DNA from: JBFLVQ01 sp040758525
GTDB taxonomy: Bacteria > Acidobacteriota > Blastocatellia > Chloracidobacteriales > JADJPF01
DNA length: 6,646 nt
Reading direction: 5' to 3'
Assembly (NCBI GenBank): GCA_040758525.1
Contig: JBFLVQ010000537.1
Span: 1-6,646, forward strand
Both the position numbers and the translations under genes were made by a program. Positions 1-6,307 of this stretch are shown here, piece by piece (within the stretch, counting starts at the first letter, position 1; each line of letters starts with the position of its first letter). The notes below the pieces were generated by a model that had not been told where the DNA came from, made no database searches, and saw nothing but the letters and a program-made list of their open reading frames with translations.

Positions 1-265
1 AAGAAAAGTCTAATAATGTAAATTCTACCCTATCGAGCTTCCATCTATAAATACTTTTATATCCAAATGTTACTGTAATTGCTGATTCTAAAAAGCGCGG
101 TGAGCTTGGCTCATCGCGGATATCTGAAAGTGAAATATTATAAGGGCTGAAAGTGGTAAATAGTCCTTCAATTATTTTAGATCCATTGCCATATAGAGAA
201 AATAATGGATTGATGAATTTACCACTGTATTCAAACTGATTCTGCAGTCCAATTAGTTTTGGCAT
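1..265 (-). CDS. Unrecognised protein, N-terminal 88 residues (3' end beyond the window)
   Basis: An open frame starts at an ATG (265-263) and runs without a stop through the left window edge, giving 88 visible residues that begin MPKLIGLQNQF and end near RVEFTLLDFS. A purine-rich ribosome binding site (AGAGAGG, 279-273) lies 7 bases before the ATG, which supports both the gene and the start. The fragment has no signal peptide or membrane segment. It is rich in aromatic and beta-branched residues (GKFINPLFSLYG, AITVTFGY), which suggests a cytoplasmic beta-rich or mixed fold. I recognise no family. By hand count 78 of the first 240 bases are G or C, well below the rest of the window, which may point to a foreign origin. 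It follows the terminator of the SBBP gene, so it should have its own promoter. Confidence 0.75.
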   Translation of the reverse strand, partial: MPKLIGLQNQFEYSGKFINPLFSLYGNGSKIIEGLFTTFSPYNISLSDIRDEPSSPRFLESAITVTFGYKSIYRWKLDRVEFTLLDFS

Positions 266-272
266 AAATAAA

Positions 273-279
273 CCTCTCT
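273..279 (-). promoter_or_regulatory. Ribosome binding site of the left-edge gene
   Basis: The minus strand reads AGAGAGG 7 bases upstream of the ATG at 265. This is the main support for calling a gene that is cut off by the window edge. Confidence 0.65.
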
Positions 280-376
280 TAAATAATATGTAATAAACAG
301 TGATATTAGCAATACCTTACATCCTAACCTTGGTTGTTGCACTAATTGTATTACTGTTGAGGGCGATGCGGACCTA

Positions 377-417
377 CTAAAACAACAAAGGCCGCACCCA
401 CTGAAGCAGATGCGGCC
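377..417 (-). terminator. Intrinsic terminator downstream of the SBBP gene
   Basis: On the minus strand a perfect 7-bp GC-rich stem, GGCCGCA (417-411) paired with TGCGGCC (396-390), encloses a 14-base loop. It is followed at once by TTTGTTGTTTTAG (389-377). It begins 22 bases past the stop codon of the SBBP gene, where a Rho-independent terminator is expected. On the plus strand the stem is followed by AACGTTATC, not a T run, so it acts in the minus direction only. Confidence 0.85.
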
Positions 418-439
418 AACGTTATCTCAACAAGAAACT

Positions 440-2917
440 TTACTGAATAACTACAGTAACCGTATTGCTTCGCACTCGGCCCGATTCGTCTTGCCCAGTA
501 AAGACGAGCTGCTGTGTACCAACAGGTGCCTTCTGCTTGGCTTTGATAGTAAAGGCTACACTTGCCCCAGTAGTAGAACCTGTACGTGGTGTTATCTTAA
601 GCTTGAGCTTGTTTGTACTCTTTGTACTTGGCGGCAGTACTTTGATGTTTCCAGCAAAGTTACCAGTACGGTTTATATTAACCGTAGCCTTAACACTCTC
701 GCCACGCCGGACTGCTATTGTTGTAGGATTGAAGGAAAGAGAGAAATCTACTTCTGCTATAGGATCAGTTATCTTCGTAATAAAAGCATCCTCTCCCACA
801 ATAACATCAAGTGAGCCTATATTATTAGTAGTCTGCGAAATATTCTTTGTTAAAAAACTTTGCGAAATGGTACCACCTGTTAGATAAGCCGCACCTTCAT
901 TGTCTACGGCGATACCAAGACCATTGTCACGTTTATTACCGCCAAGGTATGTAGAGTAGATCAACCGGTTGCTTACTGTATCGAGCTTAGTTATGAAGGC
1001 ATCGCTATCGCCACCATTAATAGACTGTAGTGAGTTTGCCAAGGGAAAATTAGTTGAAGCAGTAGAGCCAATTACATAAATATTGCCAGCAGAGTCTAGT
1101 GTGATGCCACTACTAATCTCGTTACTGCTACCACCAAGAAAGGAGGAATATAAGAGTGAGCTACCTGCTGTATTTAGTTTCGCCACGAACGCATCGAAAC
1201 CGCCCCCACTAACACCCTGTAGAGGATTAACCAGCGGGAAATTAACGGAATTCGTATTTCCCGTTATATAAGCATTACCATCTGAATCTACAGCAATAGG
1301 GCCAGCGGCGTCTTCAGTAGTGCCACCCAGATACGTGGAATAAATCAAGGTACTGCCTTCAGGGTTCACTTTTGCTACAAAGGCATCAAAATCGCCTCCA
1401 CCATAATTAGGTTGTAGAGGATTCGCTGTCAAAAGATCTAAAGATCTGGTAAAGCCTGCTATATAAGCATTCCCATTGGCATCTATGGCTATTGACCCAG
1501 CGATATCAGAATTACTGCCTCCCAAATAGGTAGCATAAATCAAATTACTACCAGTTGAGTTTAATTTTGCTATGAAGGCATCGTCACCACCTTTATTAGT
1601 GACTTGTAGGGCATTCTTGATAGGGAAATTAATAGATCGTGTAGAGCCTGTCACATAAACAGTGCCCAAAGAATCTATTGCCAGACCATTAGCCTCATCT
1701 AAGCCATTTCCACCAAAATATGTAGAGTAAGCCAAAGAGCTACCATCTGCATTCAATTTTGCTATGAAGGCATCACGTCTGCCACCATAATTTTGTTGCA
1801 ATGCATTGACAAGCGGGAAATCAGGAGAGGTTGTAAAACCAACCACATAAACATTACCAGCAGAGTCTACAGCTATACTAGTACCTCCATCTATATTACT
1901 GCCGCCTAAGTATGTCGAATAGACAACGGCACCTGTTGAGTCCAACTTTGTTATAAACGTGTCAGTTGAACCTCCGCCATGAATAGGTTGCGGTGCGTTT
2001 TTTGTTGCAAGAGCCAAAGAGCCTGTTACACCCGTTATATAAGCGTTTCCACTAGCATCAACAGCGATGCTTGTGCTTGCATCATCAAAACCACCGCCAT
2101 AGAATCTAGAATAGGTCAACACAGGATCAATGACTAGTAATTTGCTAGTGTTATAAGCTCCTACCTGGAAACCAACCCTATTTTTACCCTTTAGCAGATA
2201 GCGACCATTAATGGTTTGTTTTAGACCATCCATTTCTTGATAAAGATGCGGTTTGCGCTGAATTATTTTCCCACTACTAGTATGTAACACCAGATTACCT
2301 TGCCCATCAATTTCAACTTTATTTGCTCCTTGGAAAGATAATGTAATGGCATTGGGATTAGCACCAGGAAAAACCATAAAATCATATTCTAGTTGGCCTT
2401 GCTTACCATAGTAGACCATATCCACATTAGGATAAACATTTGAGTAGTACACTTTCGCATAGGTTGGGTTATTGGTGCGCCAGTTTTGTGAATTGCTACT
2501 AATAATGTAATTGCTTGTACCAGATAATTTATCGACACCGATCGGTTGTAAGTTCGGGCTAGCGTCAATAAGCTGCATGCGTAACACAGCCCCATTCCCC
2601 TTATCCGACCTCAAGGCTAATATAGTTTCGTTTGCGGTCAAAAAAAGCTCATATCCATTACCACGTGAAACAAACTTCACTTCAGAGTTAGCTTGACCTT
2701 GGTTGGCTTCAAAACTCAATGGTGATTTATTAAAGCGTTTAATTACCTGAGCACGTATTGCATCGTTAGGTCTAACGAATTCTGTAGATCTCGGCAAAGT
2801 AGCAGTTGATATTGAGCTACACTTTGCTCGTAAAGTTATTAGGTGTGCAGTAACGGCTATCCCTATTATAAGTAGAAGTACAAAAAAATATCGCCGTTGA
2901 ATTCCTAACAAAATCAT
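440..2917 (-). CDS. Exported SBBP-repeat beta-propeller protein with DUF7948-like N-terminal and Ig-like C-terminal domains
   Basis: This 825-residue protein is complete. Residues 1-30 hold a basic stretch (QRRY) and a hydrophobic segment at about 11-28, a signal peptide or uncleaved anchor. There is no clear signal peptidase site, and C33 (LRAKC) is a poor lipobox. Residues about 66-265 (SFEANQGQ, NVYPNVDMVYYG, LEYDFMVFPGANP) match the DUF7948-type domain usual before SBBP repeats. Residues 267-717 contain seven tandem repeats with the pattern YSTYLGG, IAVDSAGNVYV, GxT, DAFIAKLN. Residues about 723-825 (DFSLSFNPTTIAVRRGE onward) look like an Ig-like beta-sandwich. The seven units would close one seven-bladed propeller. 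I see no catalytic motif, so a binding or structural role at the cell surface or periplasm is inference. The ATG at 2917 has AAGGAG (2929-2924) 6 bases upstream. The gene ends in its own terminator. Confidence 0.93.
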   Translation of the reverse strand: MILLGIQRRYFFVLLLIIGIAVTAHLITLRAKCSSISTATLPRSTEFVRPNDAIRAQVIKRFNKSPLSFEANQGQANSEVKFVSRGNGYELFLTANETILALRSDKGNGAVLRMQLIDASPNLQPIGVDKLSGTSNYIISSNSQNWRTNNPTYAKVYYSNVYPNVDMVYYGKQGQLEYDFMVFPGANPNAITLSFQGANKVEIDGQGNLVLHTSSGKIIQRKPHLYQEMDGLKQTINGRYLLKGKNRVGFQVGAYNTSKLLVIDPVLTYSRFYGGGFDDASTSIAVDASGNAYITGVTGSLALATKNAPQPIHGGGSTDTFITKLDSTGAVVYSTYLGGSNIDGGTSIAVDSAGNVYVVGFTTSPDFPLVNALQQNYGGRRDAFIAKLNADGSSLAYSTYFGGNGLDEANGLAIDSLGTVYVTGSTRSINFPIKNALQVTNKGGDDAFIAKLNSTGSNLIYATYLGGSNSDIAGSIAIDANGNAYIAGFTRSLDLLTANPLQPNYGGGDFDAFVAKVNPEGSTLIYSTYLGGTTEDAAGPIAVDSDGNAYITGNTNSVNFPLVNPLQGVSGGGFDAFVAKLNTAGSSLLYSSFLGGSSNEISSGITLDSAGNIYVIGSTASTNFPLANSLQSINGGDSDAFITKLDTVSNRLIYSTYLGGNKRDNGLGIAVDNEGAAYLTGGTISQSFLTKNISQTTNNIGSLDVIVGEDAFITKITDPIAEVDFSLSFNPTTIAVRRGESVKATVNINRTGNFAGNIKVLPPSTKSTNKLKLKITPRTGSTTGASVAFTIKAKQKAPVGTQQLVFTGQDESGRVRSNTVTVVIQ
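767..2119 (-). repeat. Seven tandem SBBP repeats (about 64 codons each) within the propeller gene
   Basis: The repeat-initial tyrosines fall at residues 269, 333, 397, 461, 526, 590 and 654, a spacing of 64, 64, 64, 65, 64 and 64 residues, or about 192-195 bp. Each unit runs YSTYLGGS, D..G, IAVD..GN.Y..G.T.S, FP..N.LQ, GG..DAFIAKLN. The first and last units are the most diverged: unit 1 has YSRFYGGG and DTFITKLD, and unit 7 has lost the FPLVN segment (QSFLTKN) and has an insertion before DAFITKI. The units differ enough at DNA level that recent expansion is unlikely. Confidence 0.9.
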
Positions 2918-2964
2918 ATAGTTCTCCTTCTCTTCTCAATTACTTGGTAGTGTCTAAATTATTT

Positions 2965-3013
2965 GTAACGGAAAAGTATAAAAGACCAATAATATCCAGC
3001 ACTTTTCCGTTAC
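2965..3013. repeat. Perfect 13-bp inverted repeat between the protease and SBBP genes
   Basis: GTAACGGAAAAGT (2965-2977) and ACTTTTCCGTTAC (3001-3013) are exact reverse complements separated by 23 bases. The hairpin begins 21 bases past the stop of the M4 protease gene and ends 47 bases before the SBBP start codon. Neither strand has a T run after the stem: the minus strand continues AAATAATTTAG and the plus strand TGTATTACTCG. It could be a non-canonical terminator for the protease, a 5'-leader or mRNA-stabilising hairpin for the SBBP gene, a protein-binding site or a dispersed repeat. The sequence alone does not decide. Confidence 0.75.
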
Positions 3014-3034
3014 TGTATTACTCGCTTACAACTA

Positions 3035-4681
3035 TCAATTTACTCCGCACTTAGACCAAGCCGTACCAACAGCCGTATGCTCAACGCTGCCAGTACCATA
3101 GAGGTCTGCTGCAGCATTAAGAGTAGCAGCACGAGCGCCCGCGAAGTTGGTGGTCAATGTCATATAGTTTTTTAACGCCCGATACCAAATTTTCTCAGCC
3201 TTGGCTGTACCAATGCCGGCAGCAGGAACCATCGCCCCTGTTAAATGATGCGATCCCCCCTTTGCTAACAGATGAAAGGCTTTATTGGCAATACCGGAAT
3301 TGATGTGAACGCCACCATTATCATTACTGCTTTCTGGAGTACATCTATTACTTGCATCACAAATGTAACGCTCGCTAAAGTGATCGGGCTGATCATCATT
3401 AGTGAAAGACTGGTCTAAAGCCATATGCGGATCTGCAAAAAAACGCAGACCGGGTGGAAAAAATGGGATCGCATCCTCAAGAATGACGAAAGTATCTGCA
3501 TCCTCAACATTATTGTTTTCGAACCGTTCAGTCATAGAACCGAATACATCAGCCATATTTTCATTAAGTGCACCCGATTCACCTATATAGGTCAACTTGT
3601 TCATAAATTGGATAACCCCATGCATCAACTCATGACCAACAATATCAATAGATACAAAAGCGGTATTTCCACTAGCGCCATCACCAAGGCAGGCAAAATT
3701 GCCAGTCCAAGAAGCGTTATTGGTTTGGCCGCAATGAATTGCTGAGCCATCAAGCTTCGTGACACCGTTAATGGAGGTAAAGTATCCTGGACCGCCGTTG
3801 CCGTTTAGACCATTACGATTATGTACAGCAAGCATATACTGGAAAAACTTTGCTGCACCATAATGCGCATCAACTCCAGGTTTAATAAATTCCTCACCAG
3901 CTTGGCCCCAGTTGTTGTTTGCATCTACTAGATAATAAGGAAAACTATTTTTCACAGTATTGACTTTCTCGGTGTGGTTTTCTAAATAGAAAGTACCATT
4001 TGCACCGAAGGTGCGAAAATCGAAACCAGTAAGCGTATCACTGTATAAAGAATTTCCAGTACCAGTCGTAGCTTGGTGTTGTAAATTCTCATACTCCATT
4101 ATTTTGTTACCTGTATGCGCATCCAGGAAATAGATTGGCCTAGTCATGTCTTTAGTATAATCTATTTGCTCCAACTGCACACGATAGACAAGATAGTTAC
4201 GGCCTTCCCAGTTGAGTATTAACAGGTCAGCTTGTGGCAATGCAGTAAGGCACTTTTCACAACCAAAATCGGCAACAGCTAAGTGAACGGCCTCATCTTG
4301 AGTAAATTTCGGTATAGTATCAATACGAACATTCTTGATGAAGGCATCAGTAAAGGAAGCTACTGAACCATCTGGTGTTAGATGAACTATCCCCTCACCA
4401 CCAAATACTGGTACACCATTAAAGGTTTGCTGGACACGAGTATGCGCCATCCCTAATTCGTCAATTTCAACTGACTTGATCTTTAGATCATCAATACTGC
4501 TAATACCATATCTACCCAAGCGCTGTTCTAAGTACTGCAAACTGAGCGATCTAGCTAGCTCTTGTTCTTGTGGCGAATTAGTGCCAAAGACTTTACCCAT
4601 TGCTAGTACACCACTGTACATTGAAACAACAGCAAAGAATATGATCAAGCAAGCGGCTATGAGTATTGAAAACTTCTTCAT
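3035..4681 (-). CDS. Secreted M4 (thermolysin-like) zinc metallopeptidase preproprotein
   Basis: This 548-residue protein is complete. It has a Sec signal peptide (MKKF, hydrophobic 4-24, probable cleavage after VLA at 25-27), a propeptide with FTP-like (about 40-95) and PepSY-like (about 95-195) parts, and an M4 catalytic domain from about 205 to the end. Zinc-site residues are H350 and H354 of HELMH, with catalytic E351, and E374 of GALNENMAD, exactly 20 residues past H354 as in thermolysin. D378, Y365 and the transition-state histidine H459 (DNGGVHINSG) are also present, and NNASW (321-325) corresponds to the usual NNAFW. The product should be an exported endopeptidase that removes its propeptide autocatalytically. 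There is no extra C-terminal domain. Cysteines form a CEKC pair (141/144) in the propeptide and C317/C331 and C441/C447 in the mature part. The ATG at 4681 has AGGAGG (4692-4687) 5 bases upstream. Confidence 0.97.
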   Translation of the reverse strand: MKKFSILIAACLIIFFAVVSMYSGVLAMGKVFGTNSPQEQELARSLSLQYLEQRLGRYGISSIDDLKIKSVEIDELGMAHTRVQQTFNGVPVFGGEGIVHLTPDGSVASFTDAFIKNVRIDTIPKFTQDEAVHLAVADFGCEKCLTALPQADLLILNWEGRNYLVYRVQLEQIDYTKDMTRPIYFLDAHTGNKIMEYENLQHQATTGTGNSLYSDTLTGFDFRTFGANGTFYLENHTEKVNTVKNSFPYYLVDANNNWGQAGEEFIKPGVDAHYGAAKFFQYMLAVHNRNGLNGNGGPGYFTSINGVTKLDGSAIHCGQTNNASWTGNFACLGDGASGNTAFVSIDIVGHELMHGVIQFMNKLTYIGESGALNENMADVFGSMTERFENNNVEDADTFVILEDAIPFFPPGLRFFADPHMALDQSFTNDDQPDHFSERYICDASNRCTPESSNDNGGVHINSGIANKAFHLLAKGGSHHLTGAMVPAAGIGTAKAEKIWYRALKNYMTLTTNFAGARAATLNAAADLYGTGSVEHTAVGTAWSKCGVN

Positions 4682-4824
4682 CTTTTCCTCCTAACCCTTT
4701 TGGGGCTATCAAAGTAGGTAGTCAACTAGTGAAGAGACCATTGGCTAAAATTAGTCTCTCAAAACTATGGATGCAACTGTTGGGGAAAATCATTCAATCA
4801 ATGAGGCGGTTAATCACGGACTCG

Positions 4825-5331
4825 CTATTTAACATCTGTAGGTTTTGTAGGCTGGTCATCGAGAATGAGGGTAGCTTCTATCAAGCCATTAATAACCCTA
4901 TTGTTGGGTAGAAATGTCGGCCCGAACCGCTTGATTACCGTCCCTGCTATACGAGCGCTGGCGAGCAATCGCCGCAATGTATCTTCATCATAGTGCTTTG
5001 ATAAGTTCTCGATTGCTTGTTCGCGACCAGCTCGCAGCAACTTCTTGCCAAACGTCACGCCAGCCTGGCTGGCTACATTAATGATCTCCTCAGCAGCACC
5101 ACGCCGACCGTCGCCGTCCAGGTCCACACCAGCAACTAGCTCTACAGTGTTCTTGGCAATCTGCACAATCTGATCCTTGAGTTGCTCATCTTCGGGTGAA
5201 CCATCAACATGCAACTCACCCGATCTAATGTAAACGGAATCGGGCAACGCTCGCAGCGTAGTGTCAACGATAAAGCCGCCTATTTTCTTGAATGCCACAC
5301 CGACCCTAGAGAAAACCGATTTGATACCCAT
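4825..5331 (-). CDS. Unrecognised 168-residue protein with one EF-hand calcium-binding loop
   Basis: I do not recognise the family. Residues 70-81 read DLDGDGRRGAAE, an exact fit to the 12-residue EF-hand loop DxDxDG.....E, preceded by a predicted helix (about 49-66, EQLKDQIVQIAKNTVE) and followed by another (80-92). Calcium binding is therefore likely, although only one loop is seen. The N-terminus (GIKSVFSRVGVAFKKIGGF) could form a short basic amphipathic helix; there is no clear signal peptide. The C-terminal third is helical and ends in an acidic, proline-containing tail. It is the last gene of the lysis-like cluster, 15 bases after its neighbour, and AAAGGAT (5347-5341) precedes its ATG by 9 bases. 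Its role is unknown; an accessory or regulator of the cluster is inference. Confidence 0.85.
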   Translation of the reverse strand: MGIKSVFSRVGVAFKKIGGFIVDTTLRALPDSVYIRSGELHVDGSPEDEQLKDQIVQIAKNTVELVAGVDLDGDGRRGAAEEIINVASQAGVTFGKKLLRAGREQAIENLSKHYDEDTLRRLLASARIAGTVIKRFGPTFLPNNRVINGLIEATLILDDQPTKPTDVK

Positions 5332-5340
5332 AAATAAATA

Positions 5341-5347
5341 ATCCTTT
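5341..5347 (-). promoter_or_regulatory. Ribosome binding site overlapping the preceding stop codon
   Basis: The minus strand reads AAAGGAT, whose first base is the last base of the TGA (5349-5347) that ends the 257-residue gene. It lies 9 bases before the ATG at 5331. A ribosome ending one gene would sit on this site, which suggests translational coupling. Confidence 0.6.
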
Positions 5348-6120
5348 CATCGACCTATCAGAGTTGGTAATGATTTGCCCAGCGCTGATGCTAAAAAGGC
5401 TAATATTCGCTGAGCGCCTGTTAATGGTTGATTAAATTTCTTGGCTGCAATGACGAGCTGCTCGCCGAGTTGCTGGCCATAATCGACAAGCTTGACACTA
5501 CTTTCACTAATGCGCTCACCATTGCGCGCAATCGCCTGGAAAGCAGCAATAAGCACAGGAAGGCCATGCTGGAAATCAGACGCGGCCAACTTCACTGATC
5601 CGCTAGTAGCATCAGCATTGGCGAGGAAAGCGAGAATATGAGGATCACGCAATAGAGCGTCGAGCTGGCGAATGGCCTTTTCCAACTCGGCCAGCACACC
5701 AGCATCGCCGGCTGCGTGCCTGATAGCATTGGTAAGCGCATCAACTAGATCATCGACCTTAATTAGTGTCTTAGTCTCAATATGCTCTAGCAGTTTGTCG
5801 ATGCGTCTCGCGACATTCTTGCTCTCATCCAGTAACGTGTTAGCCTTCAGTATGGCGTTGTAATAAGGCTTGCCAGCTCGCATATAGAAGCTTAGGCCCG
5901 CCTGATTGTCATCATCGTTAAACTTCCGTTGTTGCTCTTCGACGAAAGCCCGTTGCTTCTCAAATGCTGACTGAGCCGAGCTGCTCGTCTTCTCGATATT
6001 CTCGCCAATACGCTGCAGACGGAAGAAACCATCGGTTAGAATTGCGATTGTCAACAACATTGCCACTGTGGCACTGATAAAGAAGCTATTACGTGCTGAA
6101 TTACGATCGCTTAATTTCAT
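5347..6120 (-). CDS. Unrecognised membrane-anchored helical protein, 257 residues
   Basis: The N-terminus MKLSDRNSARNSFF is followed by one membrane segment (about 12-34, FFISATVAMLLTIAILTDGF) with basic residues before it, so the rest probably lies outside the cytoplasm. Residues about 38-70 have coiled-coil character (IEKTSSSAQSAFEKQRAFVE). The remainder is almost wholly helical and ends in a hydrophobic stretch (about 237-255, RILAFLASALGKSLPTL). I recognise no family. I chose the ATG at 6120, which overlaps the preceding gene by 20 bases and has a weak AGAAAG upstream. An in-frame ATG at 6144 would add 8 residues but has only pyrimidines where an SD should be. Next to a GH19 lysozyme and a holin-like protein, an envelope-spanning or spanin-like role is possible but not shown; i-spanins are usually shorter. 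Confidence 0.83.
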   Translation of the reverse strand: MKLSDRNSARNSFFISATVAMLLTIAILTDGFFRLQRIGENIEKTSSSAQSAFEKQRAFVEEQQRKFNDDDNQAGLSFYMRAGKPYYNAILKANTLLDESKNVARRIDKLLEHIETKTLIKVDDLVDALTNAIRHAAGDAGVLAELEKAIRQLDALLRDPHILAFLANADATSGSVKLAASDFQHGLPVLIAAFQAIARNGERISESSVKLVDYGQQLGEQLVIAAKKFNQPLTGAQRILAFLASALGKSLPTLIGR

Positions 6121-6307
6121 TGCTATCAAACTTTCTACGTGCATCAGTAAGGAAGGAATGGGTATCTTTTAGAAATGCGCCGGCGACAAGTATCAGAGTG
6201 CTTTTTAAGGATAGTTCTGCCTGTAAAGCAAATAACAGTGTGCCTGAAACTGTTATTGAGATGTTAAGCAGATACCTGCGCCAATCAATGGAATTAAGGT
6301 TGTGCAC
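6101..6307 (-). CDS. Small holin-like membrane protein, 68 residues, GTG start
   Basis: The GTG at 6307 is preceded by a strong GGAGG (6321-6317) at 9 bases, which makes this short frame credible. The protein has a hydrophobic segment at about 12-29 (YLLNISITVSGTLLFALQ) and a second, weaker one at about 36-46 (TLILVAGAFL). A charged tail follows, with KDTHSFLTDARRK. This size and arrangement, directly after a GH19 muralytic enzyme, resemble phage holins that let endolysin reach the wall, but no holin family is identified. It overlaps the end of the GH19 gene by 14 bases and the start of the 257-residue gene by 20 bases, which points to coupled translation. It could instead be an accessory membrane protein of a non-lytic secretion device. 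Gene reality is fairly likely; function is inference. Confidence 0.62.
   Translation of the reverse strand: MHNLNSIDWRRYLLNISITVSGTLLFALQAELSLKSTLILVAGAFLKDTHSFLTDARRKFDSNEIKRS

Noticed and set aside
283..312. Possible promoter for the left-edge gene: TTGCTA, 18 bases, TATTAT (minus strand)
   Set aside because: The -10 match is good, but transcription would start at about 275-277, inside the ribosome binding site, leaving an almost leaderless mRNA. It cannot be supported from sequence alone.
410..887. Two plus-strand open frames of 134 and 140 residues
   Set aside because: They lie opposite the C-terminal domain of the SBBP gene, in a frame without recognisable motifs, and one begins inside the terminator. 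They are shadows of the real minus-strand gene.
1434..1446. Near-palindromic AGATCTAAAGATCT-like stretch in the SBBP gene
   Set aside because: It lies within a coding repeat (RSLDLL) and has no sign of a separate role.
2389..2595. Minus-strand frame of 68 residues in another reading frame
   Set aside because: It sits wholly inside the DUF7948-like part of the SBBP gene and has no independent support.
4733..4759. Possible terminator hairpin AGAGAC / GTCTCT after the EF-hand gene
   Set aside because: The stem is only 6 bp with a 15-base loop, and on the minus strand it is followed by TCACTAGTTG rather than a T run.
4786..4804. Small hairpin TCATT-GATTG-AATGA followed by TTTT on the minus strand
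   Set aside because: A 5-bp stem with a single G:C pair is too weak to call a terminator, though it is correctly placed just past the stop of the EF-hand gene.
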